DNA of 64,000 nucleotides, from NCBI RefSeq assembly GCF_000737695.1, contig NZ_JPRM01000005.1, positions 53,941 to 117,940 of the forward strand, given 5' to 3'. The notes below the pieces were generated by a model, which searched no databases, was not told the DNA's origin, and worked only from the letters and a program-made list of their open reading frames with translations. The stretch's first letter is position 1. Every line of letters starts with the position of its first letter. Shown here piece by piece: positions 17,490 through 27,199 of the stretch. Origin of the DNA: Flavobacterium hydatis. Lineage in GTDB: Bacteria; Bacteroidota; Bacteroidia; Flavobacteriales; Flavobacteriaceae. A program made the translations under genes and the position numbers.

Positions 17490-18110
17490 TTACAATTTCA
17501 AATCGTTACTAAGCTCAGCTTCGTTTTCAATTGTTTTACCGTCATATTGTAGTTTCCAGCCCATTGTATTTGTCAGGATTAAAATCTTAGACAATTCACT
17601 AATCAAACGGTTTTGTGCATTTGCTTTAAGCGAAGACTTCTCTATTTTTTTTGCTAAACTAGCTTTTACAGATTTATTTATTTTATTATAATCATCGCCT
17701 GTAAACTCGTTTAACTGACTTTGCTCTACATTATAATATTGAATATCTGGATTGATTGTAATTTCTTCTTTTGGAATCGAAACAATCTTTATGACTTTAT
17801 TTTTTTCGTCAATTTCATATTTCATTTTATGCAAATCGTAGGCTACAGTAACATTTGCATTTACTACAATCAATGCTTTCTTCTCAAAAGAAATCATGTC
17901 TAGCAAATACTTGTTTGAGTTTTTATAAGTTACTACCTCAGAGAAATGCCCTTCGGTAACTACCAACTTCCCAACGTTTACAATTTGTTGCTGTATTAAA
18001 TTGGTATTATAATCTAAATTCACTGAATCGTCTTTCTTGAATTCACAATATTTGAACGCAAGGACAATTCCAACTATGATTACGATTCCGATTAAAATTC
18101 TTCTCAACAT
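17490..18110 (-). CDS. DUF4230 membrane-anchored protein
   Basis: A 206-residue protein with a single N-terminal membrane helix (about 3-22, RILIGIVIIVGIVLAFKY) and a periplasmic body. The pattern VGKLVVTEGHFSEVVTYKNS, KALIVVNANVTVAYDLHKM, IVSIPKEEITINPDIQYY and QNRLISELSKILILTNTMGW is that of DUF4230. Members are membrane-tethered proteins of unknown role, widespread in Firmicutes and Bacteroidota. It stands by itself on the minus strand, with the flavin oxidoreductase gene 60 nt upstream on the same strand. Confidence 0.85.
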   Translation of the reverse strand: MLRRILIGIVIIVGIVLAFKYCEFKKDDSVNLDYNTNLIQQQIVNVGKLVVTEGHFSEVVTYKNSNKYLLDMISFEKKALIVVNANVTVAYDLHKMKYEIDEKNKVIKIVSIPKEEITINPDIQYYNVEQSQLNEFTGDDYNKINKSVKASLAKKIEKSSLKANAQNRLISELSKILILTNTMGWKLQYDGKTIENEAELSNDLKL

Positions 18111-18170
18111 AATTATGTTTTAATGATGGCTATTATGAAGCCAATTTAGTGATTTTTTCAGAAAGCATCA

Positions 18171-19178
18171 CTATGCTTTATTGATGTTATCGATAACTTC
18201 TTTAAGAATTTTTATGCTTTTCATTTTATCCTGATGATCAAAAATCGGGCTTGTAATCATCAATTCATCTATGCGAGAATAGTCTATAAATTGTTTTAAA
18301 TCTTTTTCTAGTTTCTCTTTACTTCCCTTAAAGGTGCAAGCTGTCATTTGATCTACATGAAATTTTTCTTCTTCGCTCATCAACCCATCTAATGATGCAA
18401 GTGGTGGTTGCATTGGTTTTCTGTTATTACGAACCAACCCTAAGAACATTTGATATAATGTAGTCGACAAAATTTCTGCCTCTTCATCTGTATCTGCTCC
18501 AATTGCATTTACACAAGCCATTGTTTTTGGACTGGTTAAATATTTTGAAGGGATAAAGTTCTCACGATAAAACTCGAACGCCTGAAACATCATCTTTGGC
18601 GCAAAATGTCCTGCAAATGCATATGGCAATCCTTTTGCAGCAGCAAGAGCAGCACTATCCATACTAGAGCCTAATATCCAAACGGGTACATTTGCCCCTT
18701 CGGCAGGAAACGCTCTTACTTTTGCGGAAGCATTATCTGGTGAAAAATAATCATGAATTGCCTGTACATTCTTTGGAAATTTACGAGATTGCTCATAAAA
18801 ATCTTCTCGAATGGCTTGCGCTGTTAAAGAGTCTGTTCCTGGTGCTCTGCCTAAACCTAAATCTATTCGGTTTGGATAGAGTGTCTCTAACGTTCCAAAT
18901 TGTTCCGCAATAATAAGTGGAGAATGATTCGGAAGCATTATTCCACCCGAACCTACTCGGATATTTTGAGTCTGACTTGCTATGTAACCAATTAAAACTA
19001 CTGTTGCTGTACTTGCTACATGTGCCATATTATGATGTTCGGCGAGCCAGAATCGGTTATATTCTAAATTATCAGCTAGTTGTGCAAGTTCTTTTGTTTT
19101 CTGAAAAGTTTCTTTTGCATCACTACCTTCAGTAATAAATGCTAATTCTAATAAGGATATAGGTATATTATTGTTCAT
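18171..19178 (-). CDS. LLM-class flavin-dependent oxidoreductase (luciferase-like)
   Basis: A 335-residue TIM-barrel protein of the luciferase-like monooxygenase class, in the MsnO8-type group. Markers are ISLLELAFITEGSDAKET, YNRFWLAEHHNMAHVASTAT, NIRVGSGGIMLPNHSPLIIAEQFGTLE, RIDLGLGRAPGTDSLTAQA and PVWILGSSMDSAALAAAKGLPYAFAGHFAP. It probably uses reduced FMN. The natural substrate is unknown for most of this group. The gene appears single, and a 60-nt gap separates it from the DUF4230 gene downstream. Confidence 0.92.
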   Translation of the reverse strand: MNNNIPISLLELAFITEGSDAKETFQKTKELAQLADNLEYNRFWLAEHHNMAHVASTATVVLIGYIASQTQNIRVGSGGIMLPNHSPLIIAEQFGTLETLYPNRIDLGLGRAPGTDSLTAQAIREDFYEQSRKFPKNVQAIHDYFSPDNASAKVRAFPAEGANVPVWILGSSMDSAALAAAKGLPYAFAGHFAPKMMFQAFEFYRENFIPSKYLTSPKTMACVNAIGADTDEEAEILSTTLYQMFLGLVRNNRKPMQPPLASLDGLMSEEEKFHVDQMTACTFKGSKEKLEKDLKQFIDYSRIDELMITSPIFDHQDKMKSIKILKEVIDNINKA

Positions 19179-19400
19179 GTTTAATTAGTCTTTTTACAAA
19201 ATTAACCATTAATTACCTTTTAATTGTTAATTGAATTATAAATTTCTAACGCTGTTAAATAAATATAACGCTAATAAATAAAATCTCTTATTTTGAATAG
19301 TTACATAATAGTTCGAAGTCACAAAATTTCTTGAGATAAGTTGATGAATCCAAAAGTTATTTTTTGTAACTTTAGATAACAAATCATAAACCTCTTAATT

Positions 19401-19571
19401 ATGAAAACTAGCAGAAAAATTAAATATATCACCAAAAGATATATTTACAGAATTATCAGAGATATAAGTGGTAATAAGGATAAATCTAAAAAATTGCTTT
19501 TATCTAATTTATTAAAAACAAACGTCCAATTACTTAAGGGTATAGATGTTAATAGTACGGTGCTTTTTTAA
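19401..19571 (+). CDS. Small basic hypothetical protein (56 aa)
   Basis: A 56-codon ORF with ATG at 19401. It is rich in Lys, Arg, Ile and Leu (MKTSRKIKYITKRYIYRII at the start, KKLLLSNLLKTNVQLLKG in the middle), with a helical, amphipathic look and no signal peptide. A TAACTTTA sequence near 19369 is close to the -7 consensus. It lies alone in a 450-nt gap between convergently oriented neighbours' outer ends. It may be a real small protein, but it could be chance. Confidence 0.4.
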   Translation: MKTSRKIKYITKRYIYRIIRDISGNKDKSKKLLLSNLLKTNVQLLKGIDVNSTVLF

Positions 19572-19628
19572 CTCCTTATGTTAACAAAACTACATTTTTA
19601 ACTACTTGAAATTTATATTGGGATATCT

Positions 19629-21923
19629 TTAAAAAGGATACCCAATCGCGATGTTGAGTATTAGATTGTCCTTTCTCCAAGAACCACTTCCAAAGTTAAT
19701 ATCGTCTATTACCCAGCGTTGTCCTTCGGGTAAATATGGTATTCTTAACGGAAATGCAATATCGGTTCTTAATATCAGGAATGATAAGTCAAAACGTAAT
19801 CCTGCTCCCGCACCAATTGCAAGTTCTTGCATAAAGTTCTTACTGATTTTTGCTCCAGGTTTATCTGGGTCATTATTGACCAACCAAACGTTCCCTGCGT
19901 CTAGAAAAACGGCTCCTCTTACTATACTAAAAAGTTTTGTTCTATATTCTGTACTAAACTCTAGTTTTAAATCTCCCGATTGATCTGGCAAAAATGTAGT
20001 CGTTGTATCTGGACTTTTAAAACTACCTGGTCCTATCGAGCGCGCTCTAAAGGCACGAATACTATTTGTTCCTCCTACTACAAATTGCTTAACAGAGGGC
20101 AATGAAGACGAATTGCCATAAGGCAAACCTGCGCCTACAATAATTCTACTTGCTAATTGACTCTCTTTTCCTAGTTTTAAGTAATGTCTAAAATCGGCTC
20201 TTAACTTTACATATTGACTAAAAGGAACATCAAATATTTTTATGGTATCATTTTTCTTGATATTTGCTTTTGTTACTAAACCTGTAATATTACCTGCCAA
20301 ATCTAGCTCACCATTAAAGTAGAATGTATTCTTCTTCCTTTTTCTCATTGTATTTGTATAAGTATACGAATACGTAGGCCCAAAGATTAATTGTTTTTCG
20401 AGTACTTTAGATAACGATTCGTCTTTGGCAACTTGCTCTAAATAATAAGGCGTTACATGATTTGGACTTACATAATTAACTTCTATAATATCCAGTTGAT
20501 GCTCTTTTCTAACATTTTCTTTCCATAAATAACCAAATGATCCTTTAAAAGAATTTAGGGCATAAAGATTTATTCGGTTTTGAAATTCATATCCCAAAGT
20601 CGCTTTGGTTTTGGGAACAAACTCGCTAGAACCTTGAAAATTAAAAGGCGTAATTAATCTTGGCCAAGTTAAACTTGCTTCTCCTCCTAATTTGTATATG
20701 TTATTTCCTTTGTTTTGCCCAGAGATTTGAAAATCTGCTCCTCCAAATACGGATATCGTAAATAACTCTGCTCCTCTTAGTAAGTTCCTGTTATTCCAGT
20801 TTACATTGATTTCTGAACCTGTGTAACTAGCCGAATTGGTTTTTCCTAAAACCTCAACTCTAATAAACTTTTTAGGTAATAGGGTTAAATAGTAATAGGC
20901 ATCAAGAGTGTTTTTTATACTATCGGACTCTTTAAATTCATTTTTTACAAAGTTAAATGTTCCTAGATTTACAAATCGATTCAAGGAAAGATTGTGGTCT
21001 GATCGATTATAAAAGTCTCCTTTTTTAAAGTATAAAGCTCTGTCAAATACTCTTGGTCTAAATGTATTTGTAGAATCTATAATCGTGAAATCTTTATATT
21101 TTAAGACATCTTCTTTTTTATAAGCTACACTATCTTTTAAAATTGAGAAATTAGGATATACTACTATATCATTAATTTTGTAAGCAATTTTAGCTTTAAC
21201 AGGTGTTTGCTCTTTTATTTTTAATTTGATATTTACTTCATAATCTCCTTTGGTACTATCGACTTGTGCCAAAATGTAATCGGGATTAAAATAATAATAT
21301 CCCTTTTCTTTTAACCGGGAATCGATACGTTCTCTCTCTGATTTAATAACATCCAAATCGTATGGTTTCCCCACTTTTAGTAACGACCTACGACTTGTTT
21401 TAGCTATTTCTTTGGCTATAGCCGAAGAATCTTCTGGAAACGTAACACTTTTAATTTTATACTGTCGTTTTGGTAAAACGGTATATTGTACTGTTGCTCT
21501 TTTATCTTTTGCTGTAGAATCTGCACTAACTCTCACTTTAAAGAAACCTTTATTTTCGGTGAAATTTCGCAGCAATGCCGAGTTATAATCTAAATCGACT
21601 TTACTATAAAGTACTGGTGCTTCGCCAACTTTATTTCTTAACCAATATCTTGTTCCTTTCTTTTTCTTTGGCTCTCCAGCCACATTGTATATCCATAATT
21701 TAGGACGTAATCCAAGAAATTGTTTATTAGGTAAAGGGCGTAGTAAACCTTCTAGTTCGCTTTGTATCTCTTTCTTTTCTTTCTTTGTAAGAATGGTGTC
21801 TTCTATTTTTACCGAAGCTCCTGTATATAATAATTCACCTTTGGGTAAATATTTAGTGTTGCTACATCCTAAAGCAAAAAACAAAGAAAGCAGTATAAAA
21901 TATTTTAGATATTTAGTTTCCAT
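19629..21923 (-). CDS. TamL-type lipidated BamA/TamA family outer-membrane protein
   Basis: Starting at the ATG at 21923 gives 764 residues and a lipoprotein signal (METKYLKYFILLSLFFALGC), 4 nt after the tamB stop. A longer ORF begins 9 codons earlier, inside tamB, and hides the lipobox; I prefer the shorter start. The N-terminal half contains POTRA-like repeats (QYKIKSVTFPEDSSAIAKEI, SRLKEKGYYYFNPDYI). The C-terminal half is the 16-strand Omp85 barrel (FVVGGTNSIRAFRARSIGPG carries the VRGF/Y-like loop, then GAVFLDAGNVWL and a C-terminal LILNIAIGYPF). The lipid anchor is the hallmark of the Bacteroidota TamL form. It works with TamB in outer-membrane biogenesis or lipid transport. Confidence 0.9.
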   Translation of the reverse strand: METKYLKYFILLSLFFALGCSNTKYLPKGELLYTGASVKIEDTILTKKEKKEIQSELEGLLRPLPNKQFLGLRPKLWIYNVAGEPKKKKGTRYWLRNKVGEAPVLYSKVDLDYNSALLRNFTENKGFFKVRVSADSTAKDKRATVQYTVLPKRQYKIKSVTFPEDSSAIAKEIAKTSRRSLLKVGKPYDLDVIKSERERIDSRLKEKGYYYFNPDYILAQVDSTKGDYEVNIKLKIKEQTPVKAKIAYKINDIVVYPNFSILKDSVAYKKEDVLKYKDFTIIDSTNTFRPRVFDRALYFKKGDFYNRSDHNLSLNRFVNLGTFNFVKNEFKESDSIKNTLDAYYYLTLLPKKFIRVEVLGKTNSASYTGSEINVNWNNRNLLRGAELFTISVFGGADFQISGQNKGNNIYKLGGEASLTWPRLITPFNFQGSSEFVPKTKATLGYEFQNRINLYALNSFKGSFGYLWKENVRKEHQLDIIEVNYVSPNHVTPYYLEQVAKDESLSKVLEKQLIFGPTYSYTYTNTMRKRKKNTFYFNGELDLAGNITGLVTKANIKKNDTIKIFDVPFSQYVKLRADFRHYLKLGKESQLASRIIVGAGLPYGNSSSLPSVKQFVVGGTNSIRAFRARSIGPGSFKSPDTTTTFLPDQSGDLKLEFSTEYRTKLFSIVRGAVFLDAGNVWLVNNDPDKPGAKISKNFMQELAIGAGAGLRFDLSFLILRTDIAFPLRIPYLPEGQRWVIDDINFGSGSWRKDNLILNIAIGYPF

Positions 21924-21927
21924 ATTA

Positions 21928-24900
21928 CTACGTTTTTTGCTCTTGCTCATTATCTAATTCTTCTTTCTCTTTCTCTTCTTTTTCCTTTTGCTTGTCTTTT
22001 TCTTTGCGTATTTTTTCCTTTTTAAGCAGTTCCTTTTCCTTCTCACTACGATGAAATAGTTCTCTAAACTTATTGTAATTCATCGTAATAATAAATGCTA
22101 CTCCAGTTTCTACAACCTGACCTTCTACAGCAACCTGATATTGATTTTTGCGATATGCTCTAACCATATATCGTCCATCTTTAGTAAGTTGGTAATCTAT
22201 AGCAACGTCTCCAGCAATATTGGTATCCTGCTCATTATTATCTTGTCCTTCAAGTCCAAAACTGCTTCCTATAGTAACTTTTAATCTGTCGTTTAATAAC
22301 TTTTTAGAAACTCCTACGTTTAAATCTGTTTTGTTTTGTCTGGATCCCGAAGTATAATCATCCGTAGATTCTAAGTCAAATTCTAATTGTATACCACTTA
22401 TTAAATCTCCAGCAAGATTATTTAATTGATCCGAAAGTATTTTGCTCACACTCTGTCTTGCCATAGATTCAGCACTCATTCCTCCACTTTCGCTTGCAAA
22501 AGGATTTTCTCCCACAAATCGATTTAAGAGTAAAAGTGCAAAGACTTGCTTGTTTAGCTCTGATGGATCTTGTCGTAATTGCTGTAATTTTGTTTGCGAA
22601 GCATTTACAATATCCGATGAAACATCATAATTACCATCCGGAAGAACAATATCAAACGAGATTTCGGGTTTCATAAGTTCTCCGTTCATCTTTAATAAAG
22701 TCTGAAACGGAATTTTTTGCTTGTACGTATTTTTTTCAGCTGCGTTCATAGTCCCAAGCTGATTCCCTAATAAATCTATCGGAGCAGTATTAACTTTATA
22801 TATTGCTGTTAAGTTTAAATTTGCCATTGTAGGCTCTCCGTTCCAGATGATATAACTTCCTTTTTGAATATCAAATTTTCGTCTTATCATATTAAAACTC
22901 ATCTCATAAGCTCCTTCACTAAACTCATATTTTCCTGTAAGCGTAGTTTTTCCGGATGGATCAATCCCTCCAATAAGATCAGCTTCTCCAAGTAATCTTA
23001 GATAATCTCCGTTACCTTTATCGATTACCAAAGTAAGTTCTGCTTTTTTATCTATCGAGATAGCAACGCTTACATCCATACCAATTAATTGAGATTGGTT
23101 GAGCTTGCTCTCCATTGCAGCGGTTTGTTTTAGCAGTAAATTATCTTCATCTACAAACTCTACAATTCCTTCTCTATCGGCAATAGACGGATCTGACTGA
23201 GGCATAACAACTGTAAATTTTGTATCCTCATTAATCTTAATATTTCCGCCTACAACAGGATTATCCAGCGTTCCTTTTATATTTAGATTTGCATCTAAAG
23301 ATAAATCCCCATAGAACAAATCATTATCTGCTTCTGTAGAATGAATCGCTCTAAACTGATCTGCTTTTATAGTTAAAGCAAAACCATAATTCCTAAAGTC
23401 TTTAGAATTAATGGCTCCATTTACAAATAGCTCGTTTTTGTTTTCGTCATAAACAGAGAAATTATCAAAAACTATCGCTTCATTTTCAAACTTAATTTTC
23501 TCGTTTGTTATATTAAATTTAGAATTGAATTTTGTCACTCTAAAAGCGGCATCGTTAAAATCTAACTCTCCATTTACTTTAGGCAAATCAGCATTTCCTA
23601 TAATTTTAAACTTTCCTGATAAGTAACCTGATCCATCTGTAACATTACCCATACTAAAGCCTTGAATGCTCTTAATATTTAAATGATTGATAGCTATATC
23701 AAAATCAAAAGTGCTATCATCGATTTTATAATTCCCAGTAAGACTTACATCATTTCCTTGCTTGCTTAGGGTAACATTTGCCGCTAATAAATTATTGACT
23801 TTGTTATCTACTTTTATGCCTATATCTCCAACTGGTTCTCCTTTAAAAATGAAATCGTCTATTTTTAAATCAGAAGTAAACGTTGGTTTTGTCATTACAT
23901 TTTCGGCCAAAACTGAACCATTTATCAAACCTTGCATCAACAATTCGTCTTTTTTAACCATATTTAAAATGGTCCCAATTTTAAAATTGACAAAGTCGAT
24001 TTGTAACGGCGCATTTTTTCCTTCGTTTTGTGATTGAATCTTTAGCTCATTACCCGAATTACTCAAAAAGAATTTATTAATGTAAAGTCGTTTATCTCCA
24101 AATTCAATACAATTCTCCTGATCTAAATTCCATTTATCGTAATTCAGTACAAAATTATCTGGATCAAATTTTATAGTGTTTTTAGCATTTTCATGAAGTA
24201 ATTCTCCTTTAATAAAATACTGCTCTTTATCCTCTTTATCTTTTATTTGTAAGGCATACTCCAGGATATTATTCTCTATTTTTCCTGATAAACCAACATA
24301 AGGAATCTTAAAATCTCCGCTTTCTACCGGAGCCACAGAAACCTGATATTCTAACGCATTCTCTTTTGCTTCTATATTTATCTTTCCATCAGAGATTGTA
24401 TTTGTATCATAAATAACTTTAGGAATAGTTCCCTTTATTTCCAGAGAATCTACCACGTTATTGTATTTCCCCGTGATTTTAATAGGTTCTAAACCTTTAA
24501 GCTTTGGAACTAACTGAAAAAGTAATGGATCACTATCTACAGATAAATTAAATGTTAATCGTTGCTCATCTAACTCTCCTTTGGCTTTAGGAACTTGCAA
24601 ATCCATGTATTTTGACAGCGATTTTTTTAATGCTGCCGATAATGTTGTCAGTTTATATTTTCCATCAACTTCAGCTTTTAGGAATTGAGATATTACCTTG
24701 ATATTATTTTTTTCTTTATCGGCATAAGCCAAAATTTTAATGGAATCTAATACAATCGGTTGTGCCTCTTTTAAAACCTGAATATTCGACAAAAAAACCT
24801 TCCCGTTTAAAAAATCAGGATTACTATTAGCAATATCTGCATCAACATTTCCTCTAATTTTCATTGGGCCTGCATGAAGATTTAGTTTCTCTAAATCAGC

Positions 24901-27012
24901 AATATCAAGGTTCAATTTTAATTTTACCGCTGGATATTTATCATCAAATCGTCCGTTGGCAACTAAACCAAAATTTAAATTTGGATCTTTAATTCCTGAG
25001 TTTATTGCAAATGCTCCTTTGGCAATCTCTCCCTTTAAAGTTAAATCTCGATATGTATATTTATTAAATACAGCTTTTTGTACGATTCCGTCCAGATGTG
25101 CTTGTGCCGTTTTAGGATCTAGTCCCTTCCCTTTTACTTTTGCTTTAAGCGTAATTTTTCCTAATGAATCATTTTTTATTAGTTTACCTAAATCAAATTC
25201 TGAAAAAGAAATTGTAGCATCATATTGCTCTGATTTTTTAATTCGTTGATCAAACAAGGCATCTACTTTGGCATTTCCGAAACTACTGTTTAGCGCCAAA
25301 TTGGTTTTAAAATTATTGACTGAACCTTTAAATTTTCCTTTTAAATTAAATTGAGAAGGTAACTGAATATTATTAGGTATCGTTCCTGCTGGCACAAACG
25401 AAATCACATCTTTGGATGAGCTTACAAAGTTTTTTATATCTAAATCATAATACGCTTTTTGTGCATCTGGCATTCCTGTAATTTTTCCTGAAATAGAAAC
25501 TTTTGTCGTTCCTATTCCGCTCATTTCAAACTGCTGAATTGCTAAATTTTTTACTTTCCCACTTACTCGTGCATTTATAGATAAAACCGCATTAGGATTG
25601 CTCTTAAAAGGATTGGTATTTTGTAAATCTGGAACAAAAAGTAATATGTCTTTAAACCCAATTTTTGTCTGACTTAAATTGGCATCTAAACTAAGATTAT
25701 CGATATTTTTAGTTACTGCCGCGATCGATGGGTAGGCAACCTTAATATTTTTTTGCAGTAAAGTTTGTGGTGTTTTTAAATACAGATTATCCAAATATGC
25801 ATTTTTTGGCCCGTAGAAAAAATCTGTTGTAAACGTTTGAATTTCAAGTCCGCTTTTTTCATTTACTGTAAATGATTTTACACTTCCTGAAATCGTATCA
25901 TTTGCATAATACAGCTTCTCGGTTTTTATATTAAAATTATCCAAATTAAGATGCCCGTAATCAATTCCTTTCTTAACCGGTTTCGATTGCATATCATCAT
26001 ATTTAAAAGCAATATTTTGTATATCGGCAGACTTTAGTTTTAATTTCCAGCCTGCTTGAGGAATCGCTGTAGAATCTAAATCTGGTGTTTTAATTTGTTT
26101 TTCTTTTACGCCTAATTGTAGATTTCCTTTCAGATCTTTTAATTTGAAAGAATCAAAATCCAACATCTGATTATTTAAATCCAATTTATTAACCAACAAC
26201 TGTAATTGTCCCAGTGTTATTCCTGAAGCTAGTTTTGAATCTTTATTGTCATAAGAAATATCAATTTTAGACAAGTTGATTTTATTCAGTTTTAAATTAA
26301 AATCTGGACTTTTTGAAATTGTATCTACAGTTTTTACTGATGTTTCAGCTATCTTCTCTACTAAATCTTGATTTAAAACTAGTTTCAATCCGTTTAGGTC
26401 AATATTCGGAATATCGAAATCCATTTTATCCAAATCGATTTTTTTAAATTCTGTTTGAAAATTAGCTAGTTTAACACGAACATCATTTTTAGACAAATCA
26501 TCTTTAAATTTAAGATTGATTTTATCCAGATTGATTTTTACAACCGATATTTTAAAAGGTTTACTGTTAGGATCTACAGGTTCGGGTTCTTTAGAAGCAA
26601 ATGCCGCAATTATATAATCGAAATTAAAAATTCCATCTTTGTTTCTCGAAATATTCGCTGTAGTATTTTCAAGAGAAATAGAGTTTATTTCGACTTCACT
26701 ATCTATTAGTTTAAATAAATCAATATCAACCTCTAATCGCTTTCCGCTAAGCAAAGTATCTTTCTTTTGATCTTCAAAATAAAATCCTTCTAATACAATT
26801 TCTTTAGGAAAATTAATAGCTATTCGATCAAGAGCTACTTTGGTTCTTATCTTTTTTTGCAAATAAGTAATCGCCTTATCCTTTGCGAAATTCTGTACTG
26901 CAGGAACCTGAATTAAAATTATAATTAGTAACAATAGTGTCACTATTGTAATGACACACCAAAGTAGCACTCGAAGTATTTTTTTCAGAAAAGAAATTCG
27001 TTTCTTATTCAT
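21928..27012 (-). CDS. tamB: Translocation/assembly module TamB-like protein
   Basis: A 1694-residue protein with an N-terminal membrane helix (about 10-32, LRVLLWCVITIVTLLLLIIILIQ split by charges), then a long periplasmic span of repeated beta-strands (AsmA/TamB-type bridge, with many IDLN, LKGNL and VNGEL segments). The DUF490/TamB C-terminal domain lies at about 1290-1640 (GKYEFSEGAYEMSFNMIRRKF, IPFQTLLKMNGELMKPEISF, LNVGVSKKLLNDRLKVTIGSSF), followed by a Lys/Glu-rich tail. Such proteins form hydrophobic grooves between the membranes and are linked to phospholipid transport. The next gene downstream, 4 nt after the stop, is the TamL partner, so the pair is one transcription unit. Confidence 0.93.
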   Translation of the reverse strand: MNKKRISFLKKILRVLLWCVITIVTLLLLIIILIQVPAVQNFAKDKAITYLQKKIRTKVALDRIAINFPKEIVLEGFYFEDQKKDTLLSGKRLEVDIDLFKLIDSEVEINSISLENTTANISRNKDGIFNFDYIIAAFASKEPEPVDPNSKPFKISVVKINLDKINLKFKDDLSKNDVRVKLANFQTEFKKIDLDKMDFDIPNIDLNGLKLVLNQDLVEKIAETSVKTVDTISKSPDFNLKLNKINLSKIDISYDNKDSKLASGITLGQLQLLVNKLDLNNQMLDFDSFKLKDLKGNLQLGVKEKQIKTPDLDSTAIPQAGWKLKLKSADIQNIAFKYDDMQSKPVKKGIDYGHLNLDNFNIKTEKLYYANDTISGSVKSFTVNEKSGLEIQTFTTDFFYGPKNAYLDNLYLKTPQTLLQKNIKVAYPSIAAVTKNIDNLSLDANLSQTKIGFKDILLFVPDLQNTNPFKSNPNAVLSINARVSGKVKNLAIQQFEMSGIGTTKVSISGKITGMPDAQKAYYDLDIKNFVSSSKDVISFVPAGTIPNNIQLPSQFNLKGKFKGSVNNFKTNLALNSSFGNAKVDALFDQRIKKSEQYDATISFSEFDLGKLIKNDSLGKITLKAKVKGKGLDPKTAQAHLDGIVQKAVFNKYTYRDLTLKGEIAKGAFAINSGIKDPNLNFGLVANGRFDDKYPAVKLKLNLDIADLEKLNLHAGPMKIRGNVDADIANSNPDFLNGKVFLSNIQVLKEAQPIVLDSIKILAYADKEKNNIKVISQFLKAEVDGKYKLTTLSAALKKSLSKYMDLQVPKAKGELDEQRLTFNLSVDSDPLLFQLVPKLKGLEPIKITGKYNNVVDSLEIKGTIPKVIYDTNTISDGKINIEAKENALEYQVSVAPVESGDFKIPYVGLSGKIENNILEYALQIKDKEDKEQYFIKGELLHENAKNTIKFDPDNFVLNYDKWNLDQENCIEFGDKRLYINKFFLSNSGNELKIQSQNEGKNAPLQIDFVNFKIGTILNMVKKDELLMQGLINGSVLAENVMTKPTFTSDLKIDDFIFKGEPVGDIGIKVDNKVNNLLAANVTLSKQGNDVSLTGNYKIDDSTFDFDIAINHLNIKSIQGFSMGNVTDGSGYLSGKFKIIGNADLPKVNGELDFNDAAFRVTKFNSKFNITNEKIKFENEAIVFDNFSVYDENKNELFVNGAINSKDFRNYGFALTIKADQFRAIHSTEADNDLFYGDLSLDANLNIKGTLDNPVVGGNIKINEDTKFTVVMPQSDPSIADREGIVEFVDEDNLLLKQTAAMESKLNQSQLIGMDVSVAISIDKKAELTLVIDKGNGDYLRLLGEADLIGGIDPSGKTTLTGKYEFSEGAYEMSFNMIRRKFDIQKGSYIIWNGEPTMANLNLTAIYKVNTAPIDLLGNQLGTMNAAEKNTYKQKIPFQTLLKMNGELMKPEISFDIVLPDGNYDVSSDIVNASQTKLQQLRQDPSELNKQVFALLLLNRFVGENPFASESGGMSAESMARQSVSKILSDQLNNLAGDLISGIQLEFDLESTDDYTSGSRQNKTDLNVGVSKKLLNDRLKVTIGSSFGLEGQDNNEQDTNIAGDVAIDYQLTKDGRYMVRAYRKNQYQVAVEGQVVETGVAFIITMNYNKFRELFHRSEKEKELLKKEKIRKEKDKQKEKEEKEKEELDNEQEQKT

Positions 27013-27199
27013 ATAAAGAAAATAAGGCTAATAATTGGTTTAGATTATTGATATATGGCTGCTAATTTTGACTAACCATTTCCAATTTACAAAATTGTAA
27101 AAAATATACCTCAATACTTTACATAATTATCTAAACTTATTCTAGAATTAAAGACTATTGTAAGTATATTTTTACTTAAAATTTAAACAAAGAACGTAT

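Noticed and set aside
21924..21950. Longer N-terminus for the TamL gene
   Set aside because: The extra nine codons overlap the tamB end and would bury the lipoprotein signal; the ATG at 21923 gives a clean lipobox and a 4-nt gap.
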